Below are positions 1 through 8,923 of a stretch of 48,534 nt of DNA, one piece after another. The DNA comes from Candidatus Avimonas faecium (GTDB lineage: Bacteria; Bacillota; Clostridia; Oscillospirales; Acutalibacteraceae): NCBI GenBank assembly GCA_904419005.1, contig CAJFQI010000014.1, positions 1-48,534 of the forward strand, written 5' to 3'. The position numbers and the translations under genes are program-made. How positions within the stretch are numbered: the stretch's first letter is position 1; the number at the start of each line of letters is the position of its first letter. Below the pieces are notes generated by a model. It saw nothing but the letters and a program-made list of their open reading frames with translations, did no database searches and had not been told where the DNA came from.

Positions 1-1
1 A

Positions 2-580
2 TCCGCCAAAGCAGGAAGCAAAAAAGCGCTGCTGGGCTATATGGCGGGATTTTTGCTGTGCCTTTTGGGGGTCTTAAAAATACTGCCCCCTGTTGTTATC
101 GCAGCCATCATGGCGGTTTCCCTGCTGCTTTTGGACCGCCGGCTTCTGAGGACAATTGATTACTCCCTGCTGGGAACTTTTTTTGCTTTTTTCGTTTTCG
201 TCGGAAATATCGTCAAAATAGAAGGAATTCAAAATTTGCTGATTTCCGCTCTGGAAGGCCGCGTTGAGATCGTCTCGGTTTTGGTCAGCCAGGTCATCAG
301 TAATGTACCGGCCGCGTTATTGCTGTCCGGATTTACCTCCCAATGGCAGCGCTTAATCATCGGCTGCAATTTTGGGGGCTTGGGGACCTTAATCGCTTCC
401 ATGGCAAGCCTGATTTCCTATAAAATGGTGGTACAGGAATACCCGCAGCAGCGAAAGCGGTACTTTCGTCACTTTACCCTCCTCAATATTTGTTTTTTAT
501 TCATCCTGCTGTTGCTGTACGCTCTCCTGCAAAAGTCCACCGGATTCTGGATGTCATCGGCGGCTGGGCTCGTTTCCTAA
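2..580 (+). CDS. C-terminal part of a SLC13/ArsB-type anion permease (partial)
   Basis: The reading frame is open from the left edge, so the N-terminus lies outside the window; the first ATG in view (41) is internal. About 190 residues remain, with four to five hydrophobic segments. The stretch SQVISNVPAALLLSGF carries the asparagine-proline turn seen in the second repeat of SLC13/citrate-transporter-like and ArsB/NhaD-type permeases. The role would be sodium- or proton-coupled anion transport in the cytoplasmic membrane; the substrate cannot be told. Base composition is visibly less GC-rich than the following genes, so this may be a more recently acquired gene, but only its end is visible. 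A terminator follows at 631. Family level is likely, exact function unknown. Confidence 0.6.
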   Translation, partial: SAKAGSKKALLGYMAGFLLCLLGVLKILPPVVIAAIMAVSLLLLDRRLLRTIDYSLLGTFFAFFVFVGNIVKIEGIQNLLISALEGRVEIVSVLVSQVISNVPAALLLSGFTSQWQRLIIGCNFGGLGTLIASMASLISYKMVVQEYPQQRKRYFRHFTLLNICFLFILLLLYALLQKSTGFWMSSAAGLVS

Positions 581-630
581 GCAAGGTGCGCGCGCCGGGA
601 TTGGTATCTGTAGTGTCCACCTTTTCCATT

Positions 631-679
631 AAGGCCGTTTTCCATGTATTTTGATATGGAAAGCGGCCTTTTGTTTTGT
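631..679 (+). terminator. Rho-independent terminator after the permease gene
   Basis: Arms AAGGCCGTTTTCCAT and ATGGAAAGCGGCCTT pair with a single G-T wobble around a 10-nt loop and are followed by TTGTTTTGT. It sits 50 nt after the permease stop codon. Confidence 0.85.
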
Positions 680-1113
680 CCTTCCTCTCAGCAGGCGGAA
701 GGCGATAGGGATCCATCGGCGGTGCGCCGAACACCGGGCGCCGCTGGATGAAGGGTACGGGCATTTTTCTGCCAAGGATACATAGCACAGCCCGGCATCC
801 AATGGGTGAAGGGGGCATAAGGGCAAAAGGAAGCGCTGAACGAGGATATTCATGGCTTGCGGCCCGCTTACCGCAGCGAGGGTTGATTCATCGGGGGCGG
901 CGCCCCTGTTTCAATATGGGTAAGGAGGTCGTTTGCATCCTCTCCTATTACAATATAGAAGCCCCTGCGGGGCTGGGCCTTCGGTTCCCAATCCGGCCCG
1001 GTTGTGATATAATACCCCCGTGCGCCGCTGGCCGGGCCCTGTCCCCTTCGGCGGCGGAGCCCGCCCGGCGGCTGCCCGGCGGGAAAGAACGACGAGAGGA
1101 AAGGCATACCGAG
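680..1113. other. Gene-free spacer with the DUF4317 promoter
   Basis: No credible gene is seen. The frame of the next gene stays open upstream to 748, but that stretch has no ribosome binding site and no recognisable protein sequence. A small hairpin (AGCCCC/GGGGCT near 959-972) and the promoter listed separately are the only structures noted. Confidence 0.5.
985..1013 (+). promoter_or_regulatory. Extended -10 promoter for the DUF4317 gene
   Basis: A perfect TATAAT at 1008-1013 is preceded by TG one base upstream (extended -10). The -35 region 17 nt further up (TTCCCA, 985-990) is poor, which extended -10 promoters tolerate. It lies 100 nt before the chosen start codon. Confidence 0.55.
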
Positions 1114-2244
1114 ATGAACGAAAAAGAAGTGGCAGAGATCCGCCGGCGGTTCCGGCCGGATAAGAGCAATATCACCCATGTCCGCGGGTGCTATGTCAAC
1201 GAGCAGCGGGAGATCGTCTCCCAATTCGACCAGTCCATCGCGCTGATGCCGCAGGAGGAAGCGGAAAAGATGCTGGCTACCCTGCGGCGCACCCTGTCCG
1301 GGACGCTGGGGAAAAACCTGGTTGATATCGTTTTTTCCACCAAGCAGGTGCTGGACAGCGAGGAGCATCGGCTGCTGACGGCGCTGCGCGGCTCCCGGCT
1401 GGAGGATGCGGCGGCGGTGGAAACGCTTTACCGGAAGGTGATTGAGACGACGCCTATTGAGGGGCAGTATCTGATCCTTCTGGCATACGACACCTACGAC
1501 GTGCCCTACCGCTCCCGGGACGGGGAGGAACAGGCCGATGCCTCCAGCGAGGTGTTTTCCTACATCCTGTGCAGCCTCTGCCCGGTCAAGCCGGCCAAGC
1601 CCTCGCTGTGCTACGACGTGCCGGAGAACCTGTTCCGCAGCGCCCGGGCGGACTGGCTGGTATCCCCGCCGGAGCTGGGCTTCCTGTTCCCGGCGTTTGA
1701 CGACCGCAGCGCCAATATCTACAGCGCGCTGTATTATACGCGGGACACGGCGGAAAACCACCCGGCGTTTGTGGATGCGGTGTTCCGCACGCCGGTGCCC
1801 CCTCCTGCCGAGGAGCAGAAGCAGGCGTTCCAATCCGTCCTGGGCGGGGCGCTTGAGGACGAATGCAGCTACGAGGTGGTGCAGGCGGTCCGCGAGCAGA
1901 TGTGCGGGATGATTGAAGAGCACAAGGCCGGCGGGGATTCCGAGCCGCTGACCGTTTCCAAGCGCACCGTCAAGGGGGTGCTTGAGGCCTGCGGCGTATC
2001 CGAAGAGCGGGTGGCGGCGTTTGAGCAGCAGTATGACGAGGCGTTCGGCGGGGAGACGGAGGTCCGGCCGCGCAACATCGTGGATACCCGGCGGATTGAG
2101 GTGCGCACCCCGGACGTGACCATCCAGGTCAACCCGGAGCGCAGCGACCTGATTGAGACCAAGGTTATCAACGGCGCGAAGTATATCCTGATCCGCGCCG
2201 AGGGCGGCGTTGAGGTCAACGGCGTCAATATCCGTATTTCCTGA
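1114..2244 (+). CDS. DUF4317 family protein
   Basis: The 376-residue protein matches what I know of the DUF4317 family, a conserved protein of unknown function found mainly in Clostridia. The ATG at 1114 was chosen because AGAGGAAAGG lies about 9 nt upstream and the protein proper starts MNEKEVAEIRRRFRPDKSNI. The frame is open back to 748 but that part is GC-rich spacer. The N-terminal half is charged and mostly helical, the middle contains the conserved-looking YCSRDG/SSEVFSYILCSLCPVK region, and the C-terminus is beta-rich and ends VNGVNIRIS. No signal peptide or membrane segment is seen, so it is probably cytoplasmic. It is monocistronic, between its own promoter and a bidirectional terminator. 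No function should be assigned. Confidence 0.8.
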   Translation: MNEKEVAEIRRRFRPDKSNITHVRGCYVNEQREIVSQFDQSIALMPQEEAEKMLATLRRTLSGTLGKNLVDIVFSTKQVLDSEEHRLLTALRGSRLEDAAAVETLYRKVIETTPIEGQYLILLAYDTYDVPYRSRDGEEQADASSEVFSYILCSLCPVKPAKPSLCYDVPENLFRSARADWLVSPPELGFLFPAFDDRSANIYSALYYTRDTAENHPAFVDAVFRTPVPPPAEEQKQAFQSVLGGALEDECSYEVVQAVREQMCGMIEEHKAGGDSEPLTVSKRTVKGVLEACGVSEERVAAFEQQYDEAFGGETEVRPRNIVDTRRIEVRTPDVTIQVNPERSDLIETKVINGAKYILIRAEGGVEVNGVNIRIS

Positions 2245-2275
2245 CCGGTGGGGGCCTGTCCGCCGGAAAGCGCGC

Positions 2276-2324
2276 AAAAACATAAGGAAAGGGGCGTCAA
2301 AGACGCCCCTTTCCTTATGTTTTT
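2276..2324. terminator. Bidirectional terminator between convergent DUF4317 and DUF2461 genes
   Basis: A perfect 23-bp stem (2276-2298 with 2302-2324, loop AAA) begins with a run of A and ends with a run of T, so it can stop transcription from both sides. Confidence 0.93.
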
Positions 2325-2351
2325 CTTTCGCTGCAAACGGAGAGAAACAAC

Positions 2352-3053
2352 CTAGTCGGCTTCCGTCCCCCGGCTGAGCAGCTCCTGCTCGGTGACCTCC
2401 ATCATCCGGCGGTAGGCCGGCGCCAGGGTGCGGAACGCCTGCCGGAGGGCATCCACCAGCGCATGGCTGCTGAAAAAGGCAGGGTTGGGCTCGAATTTCT
2501 CAAAGCCCAGGTATTTGCGGTTGGCCAGCTCGTCCAAAAGCGGGGGGAGCCCGACTGCCTTGGGGCGGGCGTACCGGTCGCCCGAAACGGCGAAGCCGGC
2601 GTCCTCCGCGGCCTTCGCCGCCTTGGTCCACGCCGCGGGCTTTTCGGCGATGCTGCGCCGCAGCTGCTGCATCAGGCGGGGCGGCGCCCAGCGATACCCG
2701 AGGCCGTAGGTGCTGCCCTGCAGGGAAAAGTCGATGAAAAAGCCGGGCGCGCATTCAAACGCCTTTTTGTCCCGCATAAAGGCGAGCCACATATTTTCCC
2801 GGTACATCGCCTTGTCGCGGGTGTAGCGGTTGTCCCGCCGCACCCGGCTGATCGTGCCGTTGAGCGTTGGGACAACGATGATCTGGGGGTCGATTTCCAG
2901 CACCGTGTCGGCCAGCTCCGCGACCAGCTCCCGCAGGGGGAGCAGCACCCCCTCCCGGATCTGCGGCTTATGCTCCTCGTAAAATGTTTTGCTGTCGTGA
3001 AAGCGGTTTTCCGCCAGTAGCCACATGGCCTGCTGCGTGATTCCCGTAAACAT
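2352..3053 (-). CDS. DUF2461 family protein
   Basis: A 233-residue protein that I recognise as DUF2461 from the N-terminal pattern (F-x-E-N-x-x-H-D-S-K-x-F-Y-E-E-H-K), the central NGTISRVRRDNRYTRDKAMYR block and the downstream glycine/tryptophan-rich segment. The family's biochemical role is unknown. The start at 3053 is set by AAAGGAGGAAA seven nt upstream. The frame stays open to 3326, but that part is a translation of a purine-rich spacer. A possible minus-strand promoter lies at 3130-3158. It has no operon partner and is convergent with the DUF4317 gene. Confidence 0.8.
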   Translation of the reverse strand: MFTGITQQAMWLLAENRFHDSKTFYEEHKPQIREGVLLPLRELVAELADTVLEIDPQIIVVPTLNGTISRVRRDNRYTRDKAMYRENMWLAFMRDKKAFECAPGFFIDFSLQGSTYGLGYRWAPPRLMQQLRRSIAEKPAAWTKAAKAAEDAGFAVSGDRYARPKAVGLPPLLDELANRKYLGFEKFEPNPAFFSSHALVDALRQAFRTLAPAYRRMMEVTEQELLSRGTEAD

Positions 3054-3542
3054 CGCGGTTTCCTCCTTTTGGAAAATGGGGCGGCACGCCCTGCCCCAGA
3101 CGGCTCGGCTTCCGCGGCCGCCGGCTTTTATTGTAGCACGGCGGCCGCCGAAAAGGAAGGGAAAGGCGGGAAAAGTGGTGGAGAAAGGCAGCAAGGAACG
3201 GGGGCGGGATGGGAAAGGGCTGAAAAGAAATAAGAAGGGAAGAAAGGCCGAAAATGAGGGGTTCGGGAGGGGAGGCGTGGAAAGGGCAGGCGGGAAAGCA
3301 GCCAAAGGGGGAGGGAAACCCGGCACGGGAAAGCCGGCGGCTGCCCGCTCCCGGCTCCGGAAGGATTGCCGCCGGAAACCGCTGAATCGGACAAAAGAAC
3401 GGGGGAAAACTTAAATTTTTCGGAAACCGTGCCCCCGAGGGGTGGACAACCCCGGCCGGGGCCGGTATACTAGAAACAACGGCCGCGCCGCAGGAATCCC
3501 CTTAGGGCGCGGCGCAGGCTTTCGGAAAGGCAGGAATGAACC
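3054..3542. other. Divergent spacer with a long purine-rich tract
   Basis: Plus-strand positions about 3150-3340 are almost entirely A and G with scattered C. A weak minus-strand promoter for the DUF2461 gene (TACAAT as the complement of 3130-3135, -35 TTCCTT) and a strong plus-strand promoter for cobU (3443-3471) flank the tract. No gene is credible; open frames here encode only Lys/Arg/Gly-rich low-complexity sequence. Confidence 0.6.
3443..3471 (+). promoter_or_regulatory. Sigma-A promoter for cobU
   Basis: TGGACA (3443-3448), a 17-nt spacer, and TATACT (3466-3471); each hexamer has one mismatch to consensus. It lies about 70 nt upstream of the cobU start. Confidence 0.75.
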
Positions 3543-4106
3543 ATGGCCCACCGCATCCTGATTACCGGCGGGGTACGCAGCGGCAAGAGCCGGGCGGCCG
3601 AGCAGCGGCTGGCAGGCAGCGAACGCGTGCTTTACATCGCCACCGCCCGCTGCCTGGACGCCGAGATGGAGCGCCGCATCCAGCGCCACCGCCAGGCGCG
3701 GCCCGCCCACTGGGTCACGGCGGAGGCCAGCTCCCAGCTTTCTGCGGTGCTGGAAGCCCATCCCGAAGGGGACGTGCTGCTGGACTGCGTTTCCAACATG
3801 GTGACCAACCTGATGCTGGACGCCGAGCCCGAGTACGATTCCCTTTCAAACGACCGGGTGGAGGAGATTGAGGCCATGATCGGCCGGGAATTCGACGAGC
3901 TGATGGACGCGCTGGAGCGGCAGGACCGCCGGGCGGTCCTGGTCACCAACGAGGTGGGGCTCGGCCTGGTCGCCCCCTACCGGATGGGGCGGGTGTTCAC
4001 CGACATCCTGGGACGGCTGAACCAGCGGCTCGCCGCCCGCTGCGACGAGGTCTGCCTGATGGCCTGCGGCCTTCCGCTGACCCTGAAGGCGCCCGGCGGA
4101 GAATAA
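3543..4106 (+). CDS. cobU: Bifunctional adenosylcobinamide kinase / adenosylcobinamide-phosphate guanylyltransferase
   Basis: CobU phosphorylates adenosylcobinamide and then attaches GMP, preparing the nucleotide loop of cobalamin. The 187-residue length is typical. The P-loop GGVRSGKS is at residues 9-16, the RHRQAR region that carries the guanylylated histidine in the family is near residues 41-46, and the VTNEVGLGLVAP segment typical of CobU/CobP lies further on. The ATG at 3543 follows AGGCAGGAA. The gene has its own promoter and no other cobalamin gene is nearby, so it may act in salvage of cobinamide or together with genes elsewhere. The 256 nt between cobU and moxR hold no gene; they contain GC-rich hairpins (for example near 4252-4284) and no clear U-tract terminator. 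Confidence 0.9.
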   Translation: MAHRILITGGVRSGKSRAAEQRLAGSERVLYIATARCLDAEMERRIQRHRQARPAHWVTAEASSQLSAVLEAHPEGDVLLDCVSNMVTNLMLDAEPEYDSLSNDRVEEIEAMIGREFDELMDALERQDRRAVLVTNEVGLGLVAPYRMGRVFTDILGRLNQRLAARCDEVCLMACGLPLTLKAPGGE

Positions 4107-4362
4107 AGGGCGGCGGGAACGTCCTCCCAAAGACGGGAAGGGCCGGGACGGAAAAGCCGGGACAAACGCGGCGTTAAAGCGCAGGGGAAAACGGGTCCTG
4201 CCGGATCGGGCGGGAACCCATCCGCAGGCATCAAGGCCGGCAAAAGCCGGCAGCGGGGACGCGCCGCGGCGGGCGGCGCATCCCGCATACCGCGGGGGCG
4301 GGGGAACGCCGGCGCGGCTTTGGGAAATATACGCCGCCAGGGCGGCACAGGGAGGCTTTCCA

Positions 4363-5307
4363 ATGCAACAGCAAACCATGGCGCAGCTAAACGCCATCCG
4401 CGAAAATGTCCGCCGGGTGATCGTCGGCAAGGATTCGGTCATCGACCTGCTGCTGATTGCGATGCTCAGCGCCGGCCACGTCCTGATTGAGGATATCCCC
4501 GGCACGGGGAAAACCACGCTGGTTTCCGCGCTGGCGGCCTCGCTCGGCTGCTCGTTCCACCGCATCCAGTTCACCCCGGACGTGCTGCCCTCCGACATCA
4601 CCGGCTTTACGATGTTCAACGTCAAGACGGGGGAGCAGGAGCTGCACCCCGGCGGCGTGATGCACCAGATCGTTTTGGCGGACGAGATCAACCGCACCAG
4701 CCCCAAAACCCAGTCGGCGCTGCTTGAGGTCATGCAGGAAAACCAGGTCACCATTGACGGGACGACCTATCCCGCGCCCTCCCCCTTCATGGTGCTGGCG
4801 ACCCAGAACCCCATAGAGATGGCCGGGACCTACCCCCTCCCGGAAGCGCAGCTCGACCGCTTTTTGATGTGCGTATCAATGGGGTACCCTTCGCATCAGG
4901 AGGAGATGCGGATTCTGGAAAACCACCGTCCCGGCCGCCCGACGGAGGGGCTGCGGGCGATTGTCGGCGCCGAGGACGTGCTGCGGATGCAGCGGGAGCT
5001 GGAAGAGGTGTTCTGCGCGCCTCCGGTGACCGAATACATTGTTTCGATCGCGGAGGCGACCCGCGGGCTCGGCGACGTGCTTGTCGGGGTGAGCCCCCGC
5101 GGCTCGATCGCGCTGATGCAGGCGGCCAAGGGCTGCGCGCTGCTGGCCGGCCGGGCCTATGTGCTCCCGGACGATGTGCAGAAGATGGCCCCCGCCGTCC
5201 TCTGCCACCGCCTGGTGATGCGGCTGCGCTCCGGCGTGCATAAGCAGACCCCGCAGGCGGTGATTGACGCGGTCCTGCACGCCGTGCCGGTTCCGGCGGT
5301 CAAATGA
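4363..5307 (+). CDS. MoxR-family AAA+ ATPase
   Basis: A 314-residue AAA+ ATPase of the MoxR family. The Walker A segment is DIPGTGKTT (K50), Walker B is IVLADEINR, and the sensor region LATQNPIEMAGTYPLPEAQLDRF is characteristic. MoxR proteins act as chaperone-like ATPases that assemble or activate partner proteins encoded next to them. The start at 4363 is preceded by GGGAGG with a 7-nt gap. Its stop overlaps the start of the DUF58 gene by four bases (ATGA), which implies translational coupling. With the two genes downstream it forms the widespread MoxR / DUF58 / transglutaminase module, usually thought to act at the cell envelope. Confidence 0.92.
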   Translation: MQQQTMAQLNAIRENVRRVIVGKDSVIDLLLIAMLSAGHVLIEDIPGTGKTTLVSALAASLGCSFHRIQFTPDVLPSDITGFTMFNVKTGEQELHPGGVMHQIVLADEINRTSPKTQSALLEVMQENQVTIDGTTYPAPSPFMVLATQNPIEMAGTYPLPEAQLDRFLMCVSMGYPSHQEEMRILENHRPGRPTEGLRAIVGAEDVLRMQRELEEVFCAPPVTEYIVSIAEATRGLGDVLVGVSPRGSIALMQAAKGCALLAGRAYVLPDDVQKMAPAVLCHRLVMRLRSGVHKQTPQAVIDAVLHAVPVPAVK

Positions 5308-6473
5308 CCGGGCGGGGCGTCGCGGCTGTGCTGCTGTTTGCGCTGCTGCTGCTGGCGGGCTTCGCCACCGGGGTCAGCGAAATATTTGTCGCCGCCTTTA
5401 TGGCCGGCTTCCTGCTCGCGTTCGCCTTGGCTTCGGCCTTGGCGGGCGCCTTTGCGCTGCGCGTAAAGCAGTCGGTTTCCTCCGCCGCCCTGGTGCGGGG
5501 AGGGATGGCGGAGGGCCGCGCGGTGCTGGATGGCCTGTTCGTATTGCCCGCGGTCGTCCGGTGCGTGTGGGCTTCGCCGGCCGGCGGCCGCCTCGTATAC
5601 GCCGCCCTGCGGTGGGGCAAAAGGCCGAGCACGGTGAGCTGCCCGCTGCTCTGCCCCCACCGGGGGGCGTGGGAGGCGGGGATCGTCCGGCTGACCTGCG
5701 GGGATGTGTTCGGGCTGTTCTGCCTGCCCGTCCCGGCGACCCGGCGCCCCGCGCCGCTGGCCCCCCTGCTCGTCTATCCGGAGCTGTACGCCATCCCCGG
5801 CCAGCCGCCCCTCCCGCCAGCCAGCATGGAGTATTCGGAGAAGAATACGAGGACGGCCGACCAGGGGGATTCCTTTTCGGATACCCGCCTTTACCGCAGC
5901 GGCGACCCGCTCAAGCGGATCCATTGGAAACTGTCGATCCGCACGGGGGAGCTCCACACCCGCCAGTACGAGATGTCGCTGGACCAGCGGGTGCTCATCC
6001 TGCTGGATGACAGCGCCTGCGGCGGGGAGGCCCCGGAGACGGCGCTGGGCTATGCCGACATGGCGGCCGAGTGCGCCGCGGCGCTGGCCTATTATTACCT
6101 GTCCCACCGGCAGGCGGTCCTCCTGCTGAGCGCCGGGGAGCGGGTCGATGCCGCCGGCCCGGACGATTTTGACGAGCTGTACACGGCGCTGGCCGGCATG
6201 GCGTTTGACGCGCAGCAGCCGGCAGCGGCTTGGCTGCCCCAGGCCCTGGCCGACCTGCGCACGGTGTGCGCCTGCTATGTGATTACCCGCCGGCCCTCCG
6301 ACGATGTGCTGGACTGCCTGAAGGGGGTCCCCGCGCCCCGCCGGCCGGCGGCTCTCATCTGCCTGCCGGCAGCGGACATCCCAAAGGAGGGCGAGGCGCT
6401 GGAGCAGGGGCTGCGGATCCTGCCGGTTTCCGCGCCCCGGGATATTTTGGCACGATTGGGGGGCGTACAATGA
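5304..6473 (+). CDS. DUF58 domain membrane protein
   Basis: A 389-residue protein with two hydrophobic segments near the N-terminus (about residues 5-50), then a cytoplasmic part holding the DUF58 hallmark YRSGDPLKRIHWKLS-x-R followed by E-x-D/S. DUF58 proteins resemble von Willebrand A domain proteins and are the usual partners of MoxR ATPases. The ATG at 5304 overlaps the moxR stop, and its own TGA (6471-6473) overlaps the next ATG (6470), so all three genes are coupled. Biochemical role unknown; a client or adaptor of MoxR at the membrane is inferred from context. Confidence 0.88.
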   Translation: MTGRGVAAVLLFALLLLAGFATGVSEIFVAAFMAGFLLAFALASALAGAFALRVKQSVSSAALVRGGMAEGRAVLDGLFVLPAVVRCVWASPAGGRLVYAALRWGKRPSTVSCPLLCPHRGAWEAGIVRLTCGDVFGLFCLPVPATRRPAPLAPLLVYPELYAIPGQPPLPPASMEYSEKNTRTADQGDSFSDTRLYRSGDPLKRIHWKLSIRTGELHTRQYEMSLDQRVLILLDDSACGGEAPETALGYADMAAECAAALAYYYLSHRQAVLLLSAGERVDAAGPDDFDELYTALAGMAFDAQQPAAAWLPQALADLRTVCACYVITRRPSDDVLDCLKGVPAPRRPAALICLPAADIPKEGEALEQGLRILPVSAPRDILARLGGVQ

Positions 6474-8923
6474 CGGTTCCTGCGCTGCGCCGCCTTGACC
6501 TCCGGCGCCGGCCGGCGGACGGGGGGATGCTGCTTTTTGACGCCCTCTGCTGCTGGCTGATCAGCCTGGGCGTCCTTTTTACCCTGCGGCAGCTGTTCCG
6601 CTTTGACAATCCGGCGGGGATGATCCTGCTGCGTTCGGCCGTGACGACGGCCGCCGTCGCCGCGCTCACCCGGCGGTGGTGGATCCCGCCGGCGGCGGCC
6701 GGCGGGGTGGTGCTTCTCGTGGCGCTGGGCGGCCGGCTGCCGGATGCATGGGATTATGTTTCCGGCCTTTTCGCGTGGTGGGTCACCCGTTTCCCGCCCC
6801 TTTCCCCGTACAATACGCCGGGGACGGTGGAACTGGTGCAGTGGCTGATTACGCTGGCGGTCTGCGCCCTGGCGTTTTTCCTGGTGCGGCGGGTGCGGCT
6901 GGTCTCAGTCCTGCTGCTTTTTGCCGCGGCGCTCCTGGCCGTGGTGTATCTGGCCGGGTTCCGGGAGAACCGCGCCGCCCTCTTCTTCTTTGCCGCCGGG
7001 ATCTGCCCGCTGCTTGCTCGGGGCTACTTTGTCCGCCTGTGCCGGCGGGCGGACGGCGTGGTCGGCTCGTTCCGGCGGTTCCTGCCGGCGGCGGTGGCGG
7101 CCTGCACCGCCGGCGCCCTGCTGGTGCTGCTGGCCGTGCCGGAGAATACCGCCGGCTGGAAAAACCCGGTGCTGGCCGACCAGCTGTCCGGTATCCAGAG
7201 GCTCTGGAGGGGGGACGCGCTTTCCCTGCAGGGAGAGCCCTTTTCCCTGGAGACCTCCGGCCTGCAGCCGAACCAGGGCCGGCTGGGCGGCAACCTGCAC
7301 TTAAGCCATACGCCGGTGCTGGCGGTGGAAACCGATTCCCCCACCCTCCTCAAGGGGATGGTCTATTCCCGGTATACCGGCAGCGGCTGGGAGGCCGACC
7401 CCGCCCAGGATTTCCTCCTCCCTTCGGGGGAAGCGATGCTGACGGGGGGAATAGAGACGGTGGCGGAATTGGAGGGGGCGGATCAGGCGTTTGACGAAAC
7501 CTTCGGGCGGCTTTTGCCGCGGGACGCCTGGGGCACCAACCCCCTCACCGACGCGATGCCGTCCGGCTACGCGGAGGTCACCCTGCTTCTGGGGGGCTAC
7601 TCCCTCTATGTCCCCGAACGCCTTGATTCGCTGGCTTCGGAGGCCTCGGATACGCTGCTGTTCAACACGCGCTCCGAGGTTTTTGTCCGCTCCCAGCTGC
7701 CGAGCAACACCACCTACCGGATGCAGTACCGGCTTTTTGACCGCGCCCTGGCCGGCGGCCGGATCCCGGGGATTGAATGGGACAGCGCGGTGGAATCCTC
7801 CAGCCTGTACGACGAATATTACGCGCAGGCGGCGGCCCAGTATCTCGCGCTCCCGACCGACCTGCCCGCGTCAATCGCGACCCTGGCCAGAGAGATCGCC
7901 GCGCAGGAAAACTCCCCATACCGGCAGGCGGAGCGGCTGGAAGACTATCTGCGAAACAACTATACCTATACCCTGACGCCCGGCAGCGTCCCGCGTGACC
8001 GGGATTTCGTGGAGTATTTCTTGGAAACCGGCGAGGGCTACTGCGTGTATTTTGCCTCCGCCATGGCGGTGATGGCCCGCACGCTGGGCATCCCTTCCCG
8101 CTTTGTGATCGGGTACGGACTGCAGGCCTCCGGCGGGAGATGGATGGCGTATGCGGATACGGCGCACGCCTGGGTGGAATGCTATATCCGCGGTGTCGGC
8201 TGGGTCGCCTTTGACCCCACGGCCGGGTCCTTCTACCGCGACCCCGGGAACCGGGAGCAGGCCACCCCCTCAATGCCGGAGCAAATTTTGACAACCTCCA
8301 CGCTCACCTCTACCACCTCGCCGGGCAGCACGACCGCTTCCGCCCCGCCGCCCACGACCTCCGCCCCCTCCAACAATGCCGGTACGCCCGGCGGAGACGG
8401 GGACGCTGAGCGCGGCTCCCTCGGGCTGATCCTGGGGACGGCGGCGGCCTTGCTGCTGCTGGCGGCGCTGATCGCCCTGCGGGTGATCCGGCGGCGGCGC
8501 GCCTTTGACCTGCCGGTGCTGCAGGCCCGCCTGCACACCCCGGAGGCCTGTGCCGAGGCCTATTACCGCGACCTCCTCCGGCAGCTCCGCCTGCTCGGGC
8601 TGGAGCCGAAAACGGGGGAGACGATGCGGCAGTTCGGCCAGCGGGCCGCGAAGCGGCTCCCGGAGACGGCGGAGAAGGCGGGGCGGAAGGCCGGGCAAAG
8701 CAAAAAGCCGGCCGGGCAGGATCCCGCAGCGGCAGTCTGCTATGAGCAGGCTGCGGCCCGCCTGAACGCCGCGCTGGATGTCGTCATGGATTGGCGGTAC
8801 GGCGGGAAGGGGCCCTCACAGCGGGAGCTGGAAACCCTGGCCGAGGCCCACGGCGGGCTGGAACCGCTGGTGCGCCGGAGGCTGGGGGCCTGGCGGTACT
8901 TCCTGCGCCGCCGGCTGTTCTGA
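6470..8923 (+). CDS. Membrane-anchored transglutaminase-like protein with DUF4129-type C-terminus
   Basis: An 817-residue protein related to TgpA-type proteins. About six transmembrane helices fill the first 230 residues. An extracytoplasmic region follows with a transglutaminase-like core whose triad is visible as C525 (GEGYCVYFASAM), H566 (TAHAWVE) and D582 (AFDPTAG). A Thr/Ser/Pro-rich linker (about residues 610-645), a further transmembrane helix (about 650-670) and a cytoplasmic tail resembling DUF4129 complete it. The ATG at 6470 was chosen because it overlaps the preceding stop codon, although the frame is open further upstream. The intact triad suggests thiol hydrolase or transferase activity outside the cell; the substrate is unknown. 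Last gene of the MoxR operon. Confidence 0.9.
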   Translation: MTVPALRRLDLRRRPADGGMLLFDALCCWLISLGVLFTLRQLFRFDNPAGMILLRSAVTTAAVAALTRRWWIPPAAAGGVVLLVALGGRLPDAWDYVSGLFAWWVTRFPPLSPYNTPGTVELVQWLITLAVCALAFFLVRRVRLVSVLLLFAAALLAVVYLAGFRENRAALFFFAAGICPLLARGYFVRLCRRADGVVGSFRRFLPAAVAACTAGALLVLLAVPENTAGWKNPVLADQLSGIQRLWRGDALSLQGEPFSLETSGLQPNQGRLGGNLHLSHTPVLAVETDSPTLLKGMVYSRYTGSGWEADPAQDFLLPSGEAMLTGGIETVAELEGADQAFDETFGRLLPRDAWGTNPLTDAMPSGYAEVTLLLGGYSLYVPERLDSLASEASDTLLFNTRSEVFVRSQLPSNTTYRMQYRLFDRALAGGRIPGIEWDSAVESSSLYDEYYAQAAAQYLALPTDLPASIATLAREIAAQENSPYRQAERLEDYLRNNYTYTLTPGSVPRDRDFVEYFLETGEGYCVYFASAMAVMARTLGIPSRFVIGYGLQASGGRWMAYADTAHAWVECYIRGVGWVAFDPTAGSFYRDPGNREQATPSMPEQILTTSTLTSTTSPGSTTASAPPPTTSAPSNNAGTPGGDGDAERGSLGLILGTAAALLLLAALIALRVIRRRRAFDLPVLQARLHTPEACAEAYYRDLLRQLRLLGLEPKTGETMRQFGQRAAKRLPETAEKAGRKAGQSKKPAGQDPAAAVCYEQAAARLNAALDVVMDWRYGGKGPSQRELETLAEAHGGLEPLVRRRLGAWRYFLRRRLF

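Noticed and set aside
748-1113. N-terminal extension of the DUF4317 protein
   Set aside because: The promoter at 1008-1013 and the ribosome binding site before 1114 both argue for the later start.
868-2283. 471-codon open frame on the minus strand over the DUF4317 gene
   Set aside because: Shadow of a recognised gene, and it would start inside the bidirectional terminator.
3025-3414. 129-codon Lys/Gly-rich frame
   Set aside because: Translation of the purine-rich spacer; no ribosome binding site and overlaps the DUF2461 start region.
4363-8923. MoxR / DUF58 / transglutaminase operon as a novel system
   Set aside because: This gene trio is widespread in bacteria and here looks complete and ordinary.
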